A stretch of DNA of 64,000 bases from Eucalyptus grandis (taxonomy: Eukaryota; Streptophyta; Magnoliopsida; Myrtales; Myrtaceae), in contig NC_052618.1 of assembly GCF_016545825.1 (NCBI RefSeq), positions 41,486,196-41,550,195 of the forward strand, in the 5' to 3' direction. The notes below the pieces were generated by a model. The model did no database searches and was not told the DNA's origin. It worked only from the letters and a program-made list of their open reading frames with translations. Position numbers and translations under genes: made by a program. Every line of letters starts with the position of its first letter. Position 1 is the stretch's first letter. Of the stretch, positions 44,901 to 55,931 are shown in pieces.

Positions 44901-45330
44901 TCGAGGACGAAGGCCTGCGACGGCGAGCACGAGGAGGACGAGTCGAGCGGGTGCGGGTGGTGCGAATGGTGGAGGAGGAGGGCGTTATCGGGAATCGGGG
45001 CGGCGGAGGAGAAGGAAAGGTCGGCCATTTCCGGAGCGGGCTGCAGCTGCTGCTGCTGCTGGGAATGGTGAGGCGGGTTGGTGGCGAAGTAGGACCAGTC
45101 GGCGTCGAGCATGGACTTGAAGGTGGGCAGCGAGGCCCCTCCATGGCCAGCTCGCCTTCCTTGTGCCGCGCCGCTTCGTCGTCGTTGCCGCCGCCGCCGC
45201 CGTCGTGGTGGTGGTGGTGGGCGGCGGCTGCGGCGGCGGCGGCGGCGGCGGCGGCGTCCCGGGTCCAGGAGACCTCGTCTTCCTCGCCCACGTTGTCCAT
45301 CCAGGCGACGCCGCTGGGACCCAGAACCAT
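41906..45330 (-). CDS. ICE1: ICE1/SCRM-like bHLH transcription factor, four exons, one-base frame break in exon 1
   Basis: Exons from splice sites and continuity: 45330-44129, 43610-43386, 42661-42491, 41989-41906. Exons 2-4 are all phase 0 (75 codons, 57 codons, and 27 plus stop). The start [13 protein letters not shown] matches ICE1/SCRM. N-terminal features are a run of about 12 Ala, five His and five Gly; [12 protein letters not shown] follows. Exon 1 also has the KRAAL motif (about residue 271) and the basic region [19 protein letters not shown]. Exon 2 begins [18 protein letters not shown], completing the helix-loop-helix, and carries [14 protein letters not shown], matching the sumoylation region. 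Exons 3-4 give the ACT-like C-terminus. ICE1 is a nuclear activator of cold-response CBF genes and, with SPCH/MUTE/FAMA, controls stomatal fate. Exon 1 is 1202 bases, not a multiple of 3: the frame changes at 45136-45139, where one base seems missing from a G-run between AMEG and ASLPTFKS. Gene identity is firm; functionality depends on that base. Confidence 0.9.
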
Positions 45331-45350
45331 CTCTCCCTTTTCTGCTCACA

Positions 45351-45575
45351 GAGAGAGAGAGAGAGAGAAAAACAGAGAGAGAAACAGAGACCGAGACAGA
45401 GACCGAGACAGAGAGAGAAAGGAGAAGGAGAAGTACTGGTGAAAAGGGCTGTAGGGTTTTTCACTGTCGCCCTTTTTGTACTCCAGGGAAGAAGAGGAGG
45501 AGGAGGAGGTGGAGGAGGAGGGGGGTGAAAAAATGAGTGGAGACGGTGGCGCTTAGCGGTTATCTGTCTGCGTGC

Positions 45576-45608
<33 letters not shown>

Positions 45609-45633
45609 CTTTCTCTCTCTACTTTCTCTCTCT
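45351..45633. repeat. GA-rich and CT-rich tracts in the ICE1-like gene leader
   Basis: GAGAGA and CAGAGACCGAGA-type repeats run from 45351 to 45420, 21 bases upstream of the start codon. A (CT)n-rich stretch lies at 45577-45633. Between them is a GGAGGA run (about 45490-45520). These are probably 5' untranslated or promoter sequence; long GA/CT leaders are common in plant genes. Confidence 0.75.
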
Positions 45634-45849
45634 TCTGCTGTTGCTGTTGATGCTGATGACGACGATGATGAAACTTGGTGGGAAGCTCGTTTTTTTCTGT
45701 AGGGACTACTTCTTCTTCTTCTGTTTTCCGAGATTTTTCCCCGGCGGACGGATTTGCCCCTCCCGGTGCCGTCGTTATTACGCTGCTGTTCCGGGTCTGG
45801 CGAGCCGTTATTTTTGGGAGAGGCTTAATTTAGGAATATTGTGAGAATA

Positions 45850-48330
45850 CCCGCTCGAAATTTCCACTCGCCCAAATAAAGCATTTTCTGGCCTTTTCAT
45901 TAAAGGCAAATGCACAAAAAAGACCCTCTAATTATGTCAATTGCACTTTTTATTTCGTGTTAGTAAAGATCCCATATTTACTCCCCCACGATCTTTTTTC
46001 TTTATGTCAAGAAAAGAGCCAAATTTATATATATTTTGATTCCATTCACAATACATTTGTTACATTAGTATAAATTCGGGATGTTTTACGATACAAAAAA
46101 ATTTAAGATATTTGTGTCATAATAGACAAGTTTAGAATTGTTGGAAATATAAAAAAAAAGTTTGAGTATTTGTGTTATGGCAAACATAATTTAATTTTTT
46201 TGCATTAAATCCTTTTTAAAATCTTTGATTCACATAATTTACGAACGGACATGACACATTTATCTCCGATACACATATTCTCTCTCACACCACATCATAG
46301 CAATCTTTCTCTCCATCCCTTGGCGGCAACCGACGATGCATTAAGAGCTTGACTCGATTGATCCACAAGCTTAATCACGCGATGATAATGCGAGCCTCAC
46401 GATAGGGTTCACAGTGGCCATGCGGACTCTGTCCTAAGAGCTAGGAAGTTTCCCTTGGCTATGGCATGAGGGACCAAAGCACTACCTAGTCGAGCCAATT
46501 TCGAATTGGACTATTCGAGGCTGGCGATAGGCCATGGGGATTGGATTTGCCGGTTGTTTTTTCAAGCAAGGGCAAAATAGTAACTTCCATAAGTAAATAT
46601 CTATCAAGATGCAAGTAGATATAAAATGATAAAATTCAAAATGTACCTTTTAACTGTTCATAAGTGGAGATGGTATTTAATATGTGAGTGCAATCTTCAT
46701 ATGGCCTTTTGCAATTAACGCTAATTTCTCAAATTTTCTTCTATAGTTGTTGAGCAAGTATTAGATATTAGTTGTGATAAATCATATCAATCACATATAA
46801 ACAAATAGTGAGATTTCATGAAGATTGGTTTTGTCCGTCACATTATTCATAAATGAAATTTATCCAATACTTTCTAATGATTGTAAATAATAGAAGAGAC
46901 TCAAGATTATAGACTGTGAATTCAAATGCGGGAATAAAGCATTGGCTTGAACATTGAAGTTGACATAACTTATAGCTCCCTTTCAAATGGTTATGCTTCC
47001 AACCTTTTGCTTCAATATTAACTTGTAAAATTTGAAATTCGACTTACATTCAACACTACAAACTCAATTTTTTTTTTTATATACATACTTGTAAATGCTA
47101 AAAAAAAATCATATTTCTCAAGAAAACTAAAACAATTTCAATTTGTCCCCCGTAAAGTCAACGGTTATGAAATTCTCAAACTCATGTTCAGTGGGGCTTG
47201 GACAAGTGACTAGCCGACACTAAAATCTGTACGTCGGACAAATGATTTAGATTACATTGATTATACGAGGTATGAGTGTTCTTGCAAGGACAGGTGATTA
47301 AATAACATATCTTGGAATAAAATACTTACTCGAATTGGTCGAACATTGGAATTTGGAACTAGTTGGGACTCCAAATGTTTCATTTTCGGTAAGTCTATTC
47401 TATTTTTTTAATTTAATTTTCCATTTTTAAATAGAGAACATAGATACATGTTCCTTTTATTTAATCATGCATATAAAATATTTTATCTCCCCAAGTTTCC
47501 GGTTTATATTAAAGTAATCTCAAGAGGGAGTTCTACTACGTCATTGTTTCATTTGCTAAACCTATTATATTATGATTAGTAGTAATGAGACTTCTTTCTC
47601 AAAGAAAAAATCATTACTAATTAACCGTGTTACTTGATGCGAGTATTTTTAGAAAAATATTTATTTTTTTTTGTAAAATCAAATGGGTGTCAATCTCCCA
47701 CAAGAAAGACTCCCCAATGAAGAACGAGCTCAGAATTGGAAAATATGTGAAACATATTGTTCTGGTATTGTTGATTGGACATTATACAACTTAAAAAGGA
47801 ATACAGCCTAAATCGTTAAGTAACTCAAACCTTTTAGATCAAGGCAATATAATCTTGTAATCTGGTTGAGAGTATTCTCTAAGTCTTGATCTATCTTTTA
47901 CACCTTTCTAGTCATTGCTCATCGTACCATAGGTGATTGCTGTGTGCCTCAATGCCTGTCAGATAATTTTGGTCTTCTTCCTCGCTCCTTAATCTTCAGA
48001 ATTAGTGTTGGTCCGTTTTCATGTGTATCGATCTAGAATCGTCCTTTTTCTCCCAGAAAATATCCTTTTCGAAATCATGAGTCGAACATAAGCTAATCAC
48101 AACTTGGCTTTTATGATTTCAACAATAACATTGTATAGTTATGAAGTCGATATCTTGCTCGATATGATCGGCGTCCATCTCAAAATGGCCAACATTTATT
48201 TTCGTCAATTTTAGGGTGTCTAACAATGTCAATTAGCTTTTGGAAAAAGCTCCATTGATGAACGGTCAACGGAATAAAAATCAATGGGTAACGTGAGAAA
48301 TTGATTCTCTGTGGTGGCTTTGGGGAGGGG
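45850..48330. other. AT-rich intergenic DNA upstream of the ICE1-like gene
   Basis: I read both strands and saw no domain, RNA gene or bounded transposon. A and T runs are frequent. The first few hundred bases (45850-46200) presumably include distal promoter sequence of the minus-strand ICE1-like gene. Confidence 0.5.
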
Positions 48331-48334
48331 GAAG

Positions 48335-48336
<2 letters not shown>

Positions 48337-48366
<30 letters not shown>
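48337..48366. repeat. (GA)15 microsatellite
   Basis: A pure GA run of 30 bases. A complementary CT run lies 165 bases downstream (48531-48569), so the two could pair as inverted repeats. Confidence 0.9.
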
Positions 48367-48370
<4 letters not shown>

Positions 48371-48523
48371 AATTTGGAGATCGCCAGGAGGAAGATGGAA
48401 GAGACTTTGAAAGTAAAGGGGAATAACTCTTCTTTTCCTTTTCTTCGACTGAAAGCATAGCGACCCACCCAAGTTTCTCGTGACTCCACTCCACTTCACC
48501 GCACCTACTCACTTCTCCCCTCC

Positions 48524-48530
<7 letters not shown>

Positions 48531-48569
<39 letters not shown>
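48531..48569. repeat. (CT)19 microsatellite
   Basis: A pure CT run of 39 bases, opposite in orientation to the GA run at 48337. The intervening open stretch on the minus strand has no recognisable domain. Confidence 0.9.
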
Positions 48570-48572
<3 letters not shown>

Positions 48573-48599
48573 GATGGTTGTACATAATTAATTGGATAT

Positions 48600-49390
48600 G
48601 TGGATTATTAAATCCCAAATAGCATAAGCCGCATGGTACAACTTTGTTTTTCAAGCTTTAAATAGGTCCCTACATGTTTGTTCTTAGGAATAAAAGATGT
48701 ACATATTCAGATGGTACGCTTTCATTCAGGCCAATCTATTGTATGTTCCATCATCTAGTATGCCAATTTGATATCAATCTTAATGTACCTAAAATCGCTC
48801 TAAAGAAATTCCCCTCCCTAAATAGCAACGGGAGTAGAGTCTATTCAATACATAACCAGGTTTTAATTTGACTCAACTCGCATGCTCGATACTTGAAATT
48901 TGACTTGAGCTTGATTGAGTTTTGCTCGGCATCGGCTCGACTAGAAATTTGAGGCACCCTAGCTCGAACTCGCCTGAATTACAATCAACTTGGGGAAGAA
49001 CTTGAGCGGAAGCTAGACCTTAAAAAAAAACTCAAGCGATATGGGTATATTATGTAATTTCAAGGGTATTCCCATAACTTGTTTTCTTTAAGAGAAATGT
49101 TTTGCGAAAAAAAAAATTAGAACCTCAACCTTGTTCGATTAATTAGGATTGCAAGACTTGTCAAGTTGAGTATTCGCGATTGGACCAAAGGCACTCGAGC
49201 ATCTCGAGGCTGACCTAGAGTTAGACGAGTTGGTCTCATCTAATCGTGCCCGAATTATTCTCGACTGGTTAAACTAAATTTCACCCTTCGAAACGACATA
49301 CGTGGAAACTTCGGTGAAGAGATGTGACGTCAACAATTGGACAACTATAGCTCAGACAATGACGCATGAAAGCCTTCAGGAAACTTCGTT
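48600..49390. other. Intergenic DNA, nothing recognised
   Basis: Mostly AT-rich. The 48890-49260 part has repeated TCGAG/GCTCGA-type wording without clear units. No gene called. Confidence 0.45.
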
Positions 49391-49396
49391 CATAAT

Positions 49397-49630
49397 TGAA
49401 TTTTGGCAATGCATGTTCGAATTGTGAGATTTTATGGGACTACTACTAATAGTTCTAAAAGTTTAAACTACTATATGAAGATGTGGTTTAATAAGACTAC
49501 TCTCGATTTGTCATTGAATTCTAGTAATGTAATGCATATACGAATTATGAAATTTTATGGGACTATTGATAATTATATTAAAAACTTAAATATTCTATCA
49601 CGATTCAATCAGCGGCTCCTCATCGCCGTG
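49397..49630. repeat. Two-copy tandem duplication, about 118-bp unit
   Basis: The series TTGAATTTTGGCAATGCAT, CGAATTGTGAGATTTTATGG and GACTACTACTAAT at 49397-49480 recurs from about 49515 as TTGAATTCTAGTAATG, CGAATTATGAAATTTTATGG and GACTATTGATAAT. The copies are diverged and non-coding. Confidence 0.7.
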
Positions 49631-50074
49631 GACAAGTTAGTGTGCAAGAGTCGAATCTTGAAAGAGAAGACCGTATACGGCGGCTCACTTCCAGAAGAGA
49701 GAGAGAGAGAGAGAAAGAGAGAGTCCGGTCCCCCCTCTTCACGTGAAAATTGAATTGCATTAGGGAGAGGGATAAGATTAGGGTCGGACACGCGGCGGAC
49801 ATGCAGCCGACCGGGAGGGCTTTCCGGAGGGGGCGGAACCAAGGCCAAGCCACCTTCGAAGCCTCCCCCTCGGAGCTGTCAACAATGGCGGTTTCTTCTC
49901 TTTTTCTCCCCCTCCGTCTTTGATTCTCGAGGAAGACAAACGGCGAACGGCAACGTTACAATTACCTCGAACTTGACGAGTCGTGTAAGCGCGATTTAAG
50001 GAAAAGATAAAAAAAAAAAAAAAAAAAAAACCTTCGGAGCAGTAATGCCGCAAGCATCACGTTTTATGTTAGCT

Positions 50075-50395
50075 AATATCATAATTCCAAATTAATATAC
50101 CTCCACAAATTAATCCTTCACTAATTTTCGTGAAATTATACCATTAAATTGTTGAATTAGATGACAAGTGACAATTAACAGGCACCTCGATTTAAGATTT
50201 TATCCTCCATTTGTCATAAATAAAGTGATTTGTAGTTTTTTGTGTTATTGATTTAATTCATTAGAAATTAACGAATGGAAAATTTATCATGAATATATCA
50301 ATTTGGGGTTTTTAGTCGTTATTAAATTAATTTTGGGTAAATTTTCCGTAAGTATATTAGTTTGAGGTTTTTCGTGGTATCATCCCCATTTTAAA
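50075..50395. mobile_element. Diverged relative of the Mutator-type MITE at 13.5 kb
   Basis: Blocks occur in the same order as in 13650-14025. They are TAGTTTTCGTTAAATT against AATTTTCGTGAAATT, then a TTAAATTAAATGACACGTGA-like block (here TTGAATTAGATGACAAGTGA), GACAATT, GATTTTA, TTTTGTGGTATTAAT-like sequence, and TTTTGGGTAAATTT near the end. The left inverted arm is eroded, and no clean target duplication was found. Confidence 0.65.
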
Positions 50396-50399
50396 TGAA

Positions 50400-50945
50400 T
50401 AATCTATAGCTGATTTTCAAAAAAGCGTTATTCACCTAAATATATTGTTTTTGGTATGTTTATCATTGGTACCGATTCAATCCATTCGACTAATTTAGAC
50501 CGAAAACTACTATCGTAAAGGCCAAACATCCTATGTGGCAAAGTTGGCACCAATATAGATTTTTTAAAATAATTTTTAATATTTTTTGCTTTCTTTCTTT
50601 CTTTTCAATTCTTTATGTTAGTAAGCCATGGTTAGCAAGGCCGATCCTTACTAGGCCAAGGTGGCCTCACGAGGGCAAGCTTCACCCTTATCTAGGCAAG
50701 GCCAACCCTCGCTAGCTATGGCAAGTGGCCAGCCATTGGCAAAAAAAAAAACATATCAACGTTTGTATTGGTTATGTTATGTAGGATGATTGTATTTCAC
50801 GTCAATAATTTCTAACTTAAATTGACTTGATGGATTGAAATGGTATCAATGTGAAAAGTTTTAGGATTAAATCGGTCCAATTATACGTTTAAGACTAAAT
50901 TAATAATAATACAGCAAGTTTGTAGGACTTTTTAAGGTACTTTTC
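50400..50945. repeat. Long-inverted-repeat element with GC-rich core, copy 1
   Basis: AT-rich arms carry mirrored wording: CCGATTCAATCCATTCGACT at about 50470 against GGATTAAATCGGTCCAATTA at about 50862. A core near 50620-50730 holds GGCAAGGCCAACCCTCGC and related words. It ends TAGGACTTTTTAAGGTACTTTTCCC, matching the ends of copies 3 and 4. Probably a non-autonomous DNA element; no coding capacity. Confidence 0.55.
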
Positions 50946-50949
50946 CCGC

Positions 50950-52169
50950 CCGTTTCCCCATGGATTTGTTGTTTTCCTATACCTTTCGGCAAAAGCATTT
51001 CTCCTTCGACTGATGAAGCCATGGCATCGGACGAAAACAGCAAGAGATGAGTTTGGACAGCTTGACCAAGAACAGTTGACAAATGATGATTTCTATTCAC
51101 TAACCTGGCGAGCAAGCAATTTGACCACTAGAGGCCAAACCGCCGCCCGATCGTAAAAGTAGCTTTCATCTTTCATGTGAAACCAGCTTTCATCCGTTTG
51201 ATTTTTCAGTGAACGAATCGAACTTCTTCGGTTCGAACTGTTAATGCCGTACGAAGTTGTCGTCTAACTACGTCTCCCTAAACCGCACACAACATCGAAC
51301 AAGATCCCGCTAAATGCATGACAGACGGAATTCTTCAAGGGATTGACTGAGTCGTTAAGTGTTTGATTGGAATTCAATAGATCAAGTTTTATACACCTGT
51401 CATTTCTCAACCCATTTCTTTAGACAAAAACTCTGTTTTTTCCTCTTTTCAGATGGTAAATATTTCTCAGAACATGGAGTGTGAATCAAACCCATGTTTG
51501 AATTGAAATTGAGATACTGATACAAGTCATTCCTTTCTAAATCAGATAGATTCATATCTAAAAGAAGTTGACAATAAGTTCTTTCAAAATTGACTATTTG
51601 TCCTTAATGACAAGATCATTTACTCATATCAACTTTTTAAGGCCATGCCAGCCGACCTAGGGTGAAGTCTTATCCTGATGAAAGTGGACAATGCGAGATG
51701 CATGCATCCGTCAAATCAGTTGACCTACCCTATGTTACAAGGAAAAAATTATGAGCAACTAGGTGAATGACTTGATAATAAGGTCATAATAAATTCAGTA
51801 TTGAATGAAATTCAAAGAGAATCAAAACTTATTTCCAAACTAATGTCAAAATTCGAACCAATAGTTAATCTCACATTTGGAGATTTTTCTAAATGTTTAC
51901 TTTTATTGACAAACCTAACCTTTCTTCAATCATAGGACTTTTAAGAACCGGCCTAAATCGGACCAATTAGGTTAGTTCCCGAAGAATCTCGTGTTCAACC
52001 TGGATCATTGCCCCCACCCCTAATCGTACCATAGCCAGTGGACATGTTGTCTCTGCTCCGGACCATTATCCCTACCAATATTTTCACTACCATCATGCCT
52101 TTGCCCTCCACCAATCCTTTTACCCGTCTTTCACCATGCAGCATGGGTTCATCTTCTTCGTGAATGAGC

Positions 52170-52170
<1 letters not shown>
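50950..52170. other. Intergenic DNA, nothing recognised
   Basis: No gene, RNA or bounded repeat was identified on either strand. Confidence 0.45.

Positions 52171-52172
<2 letters not shown>

Positions 52173-52209
<37 letters not shown>
52173..52209. repeat. (CT)18 microsatellite
   Basis: A pure CT run of 37 bases. Confidence 0.9.
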
Positions 52210-52214
<5 letters not shown>

Positions 52215-52311
52215 TGTTGACAAGACAGCAATGGCGAGGCTCAGGAGAGAATTAGGATTTCAATGGCATTTTGTAGTAGTAAATAATCGTGTAAATGATG
52301 ATGCATATTCA

Positions 52312-52975
52312 AGGGAAAATTACCAAAAAAAAATCTTAAATTTTATTGTACTTATATCAATTCAATTCTAAACCCTTTAATTGTGACAATTGAGTCCTAA
52401 ACCCTTTTTGTTTTATTAATTGAGTTCATCTAGCCAATTTTAACTTGAAAATACTAACATAGACAACTTTTTATAATTTTTCCATTTTTTTTCCTTTTTC
52501 TGTTTTTCTTTTTCCTTTTTGCCAATAGCCGGTCGTAGGTGATGGCTAAAGAAAGTAGGCGAGGTTGCCCTCACCCACTCCGAAGTGAGGGACGCCTTGC
52601 CTAGATGAGGGTCGCCCTCGACAACCACAATCAAGCGAGGGCTGCCCTTGCCAACCACACATGTGGTCAATCCTCACCCAATGCCAAGCCAACCCTCGCT
52701 GCCACTTGATAAAAAAAAAAAAAAAAAAAAACAAATAATAAAAACCAAAATAAAATTATTAAAAAATATTATCAAACTATTATTTAAAAATGTTGATTTC
52801 AACGTTAGCCATGTTATGTTAACTTCAGTAATTTTCAGTCAAAATTAGCCCAATTGATTAAATTGGCAAGACGTGAAAATATTCAAGATTTTAATTAGTA
52901 CAATCAAATTATTTTGGATTGAATTGGTATTATGCAATTGATTTAGAAATTTTTTTTTAATAATTATCCCACATT
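52312..52975. repeat. Long-inverted-repeat element with GC-rich core, copy 2
   Basis: The left arm has TCAATTCAATTCTAAACC and AATTGTGACAATTGAGTCCT. The right arm mirrors it with TTTTGGATTGAATTGGTAT and ends AATAATTATCCC. The core (52520-52700) contains CGAGGTTGCCCTCACCC, GAGGGTCGCCCTCGAC and GCGAGGGCTGCCCTTGCC, imperfect repeats of one partly palindromic motif. A 20-A run at 52711-52730 follows. Confidence 0.6.
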
Positions 52976-52979
52976 CAAT

Positions 52980-53760
52980 GATATGTTGGACTAGAATATG
53001 AGTGACGAGCATGCAACCCATCAATCTACTAACAAATGGGGGAGAAAAGACGCTGCGTCCTAACAAAAACTTGATTCTAGGCATTAGCACAACTATCTTG
53101 TCCATCCATCAATGGGGTTTGGCTCTACTCACAAGCAACAACAACACCGGTGCCATGAAGCAAATAGTCGAAGCTTTCTGTTGGCTTTCCCTATTCGTTC
53201 GCGAATAAGAATTCCACTGCGGTACTAGTCGGAGATCATGGGAATCGATAGCCACGGGACATAGGAACACGGAACATGCCTCCTTCACGCCCGCCCCCAC
53301 CCCAAAAAAAAAAAAAAGTTAATTAGCTAAAAGGTAGCCTATTAAGATCAATAGGGTTTCCTCAAAGAGGCCTCTCCCCACGATGATTGACCTACCATAA
53401 ACTCCAGGAAGTACTGTAGGCTTGAAATGGACGTGGAGATGTACCAGCGACCCAACATGACAGGCTTGCATGGGAACCTATCTACAGTGACAGCTTGTGG
53501 GGTTGGGTGGTACGCCAGGAAAGGGAATTCTCTGGCAACTTATGCAGTGGGGCATTTGCACATTAACACTTGGGTTGCACATCTCGTGACTCGTTTCATT
53601 AAAATATTTATAATAGTGAATGAGCTTTTTAGATCTACTGTGGAGATAAGAGTTTTAATTTGCACTTTACCTCACACATTCAATGACCCCAAATTGAAAA
53701 ATCTTATGAATATTTTCCTGTGAATACATGGAGGGGTCGCTTTCTCTACGAGCTGTTTAT
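52980..53760. other. Intergenic DNA, nothing recognised
   Basis: A few short open stretches without domains. There is a C/A run at 53290-53317. No gene called. Confidence 0.45.
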
Positions 53761-53766
53761 GATTGA

Positions 53767-53802
53767 AGAGAGAGAGAGAGAGAGAGAGAGCTCTCTCTCT
53801 CT
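53767..53802. repeat. GA run joined to CT run, perfect inverted repeat
   Basis: (AG)12 at 53767-53790 is followed at once by (CT)6 at 53791-53802, giving a 24-base self-complementary centre able to form a hairpin or cruciform. Confidence 0.85.
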
Positions 53803-54314
53803 CCCTCACTTTACCATCACCAGCTTCATCTCTAATTCTCTACTTGCTCAGGGATTGGTGGCGGATATGGCATGTCCAAGTAGCAACATGAACCCTCTTA
53901 TTGCTTTTTGTTCGTTTGCATTCAATGTACATTAATTTCCCTTTTGTTTCCCCCAAAATTTGAATCGAGGGATCGAATACCTTTGATGGGCTATGCCACG
54001 TTTGCTTTGGACCATAGATTGGCATCAGTATGTGGGGGACCGAAATTGTGTGCGGGATAGATCTTTGGGTCTCCCCAGAAGAGGAGAGATGATGGAGTAT
54101 CACTAGATTAGGGTAAGTAAACAGAGAAAGTAAGAGAAAGAAACTTAAGTCTTACTTTATTCTTGAATATGTCACTATTTATGTTAAAACAACGACAGTA
54201 ATTGCATAGGATCGGGTCATCAAAAAGTGATCCATTGAGTTTAGTACTTGATGTAAAAGTTAGTATCTGCGGACCAGAACAAATAAGAAGATAGAGAAGG
54301 AGTGGTCTTTTTTT

Positions 54315-55325
54315 CAGGAAAGTTGTCCAAAAACCTATTATAGAGCGGCCAATTCAATCCTATCACCTTCTAATTTTGCCAATTCAATTTTAAATTTTTT
54401 CACAACTTGCAAATTCAGTCCTAAATCTTTTAACAATTTGTCAAATTAGTCATAAACGAATTGCTAATTTAGTGCCTCTGACTAATTTTGGTCGGATATT
54501 GGTGATGAGATGATCCAATCAACGCTAATCTTCTTACGTGGTGTGCTCGCCGCTAACATGGACAAATTTTTAATCTTTTTAAAAAAAATTCGAATGTTTT
54601 TATTTTTATTTTATTTTATCTTTTTTACCAAAAAAAAACACAGGGCGGGGGCCTAGCCACTAGCTAAGAATCGGCAACCCAATGTGCCACTAGGAAAGGG
54701 CTGTGAAGCCCTTGCCAACCACGAGCAACAATTGTGGCCCTCGTTGTGGCCAACAAAGGCCTGGGTGAGGGTCGCAACGCCCTCACCTCGTCAGGCCATC
54801 ATGGACCACAATGAGGCCATTGCAGCCCTCCCTCAGGGCTTGGCAAGGGTCACTAGCCATTGCTCAATGGCTGGCAGAGGTCGCTAGCCCTTACTCAGTG
54901 GCTGGCAGAGGTCGCCAACCTTGGACCAATGGTCGGTGGCCCCCTGTGGTGTTGTTTTTTTTAGATGAAAAAAAAAGAAAATAAATAATAAATAAATAAA
55001 AAATTGAAAATTTTTAAAATGTAAAAAATTTGCCCATATTAGTACTAATTATACCATGTAGGACAGTTAGCGTTGACTAGACAACCATGTGACCAATATT
55101 TGGCTAAAATTAGCCGAAATAACTAAATTGGCAATTTGTTAAAATATTTAGTGCGGGTTTGACAAATTGTTGAAGATTTAGAATTAAATTGGTACAATTA
55201 AAAAGTTTATAACTAATTTGGTAAGTTGTCAAAATGTTCATGACCGAATTGACAAAATTGAAATGTTTATGATGAATGAATTGCCGTACAACGGGTTCAT
55301 AACTTTTTGGACAATCTTTTCACTT
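54315..55325. repeat. Long-inverted-repeat element with GC-rich core, copy 3
   Basis: The left end AAAGTTGTCCAAAAACCTAT is mirrored by ATAACTTTTTGGACAATCTT at the right end. Arms hold CCAATTCAATCC-type and GAATTGACAAAATTG-type wording. The core (54640-54960) is a set of GGCAGAGGTCGCTAGCC-like and GCCCTCACCTCGTC-like repeats. At about 1 kb it is the largest copy. A 67-codon open stretch in the core is repeat-driven and not called. Confidence 0.65.
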
Positions 55326-55454
55326 TCGTTTTTATCAACAAGTTAAACATCGTGTTAATATAAACTAGTGAGTTTTTCTTTTCCTGAAAGGCTATCTAGT
55401 GTTGATGAACTATAGATCCTCCATAGGAGAATATTTGGTTTAAAATTGTAATTC

Positions 55455-55690
55455 TACCCACGCATTGCTATCCATTGGGAGAGTCTGCCACCCATGCCCT
55501 TATTATGCAAGTGGAGAGCCCAATATAGACATACACCTTAACCACACCCTTCTTATATAAACTAACAAAGGTTTTTTGAAACTGAGGATAGACAAGAAAA
55601 TCGAACTTGTGACTTTCAAAGTTCGACTTGCAAACTAAGTCGCTTGCCACTTGAGCATCTCTCACGGCAGTAGAGTACATACTCATGATG
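55455..55690 (-). repeat. Possible tRNA-derived SINE, minus strand
   Basis: On the minus strand, GATGCTCAAGTGGCAAGC (about 55650) resembles an RNA polymerase III A box, and AAGTTCGATTTTC (about 55600) resembles a B box, with spacing near that of a tRNA gene. No acceptor stem or anticodon loop pairs well, so it is not a tRNA gene. The 3' boundary is uncertain. Confidence 0.4.
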
Positions 55691-55699
55691 CACTTATAA

Positions 55700-55857
55700 T
55701 AATAACAGAGATGTCAATGAGGCATCTAGCCCGGTGGTTGGGAGAATGGGGTAGGCTGGGCTGGGATGGGATGGGATGGGATGGGGTGGGGTGGGGAGGG
55801 GATGCCCAAGTCTGAGGTTCAAACCCTGGAGAAGCAGAAAAAAAAAAAAAAAAAAAA
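55700..55857 (+). mobile_element. tRNA-derived SINE-like element with A-tail
   Basis: An A-box-like CTAGCCCGGTGGTTGGGA at 55726-55743 and a perfect B box GGTTCAAACCC at 55816-55826 are followed by a 20-base A-tail (55838-55857). Between the boxes is a G-rich expansion of TGGGA/TGGGG units (about 55757-55803), which is unusual for a SINE head and could form a G-quadruplex. The short body suggests a truncated copy. It is head-to-head with the minus-strand candidate at 55455-55690. Confidence 0.55.
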
Positions 55858-55931
55858 CTATAAAAACAAAGATAACAGGGAAATCCTGAAAAACCGTGAG
55901 TCACAAACTGCTATAAACTAGGCAAATTATG

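Noticed and set aside
44985..45536. Long open stretches on both strands over the ICE1 exon 1 start, rich in Arg, Gly or Ala
   Set aside because: They are other-frame readings of GGC/GCC and GA repeats. Only the frame starting MVLG with conserved ICE1 wording is supported.
49609..50053. Minus-strand open stretches with a GC-rich block and GA run, looking like a gene 5' end
   Set aside because: No downstream exon, domain or convincing splice site; may be a decayed leader, not enough to call a gene.
55590..55690. A tRNA gene on the minus strand
   Set aside because: A- and B-box-like words exist, but no acceptor stem or anticodon arm pairs; called SINE-like instead.
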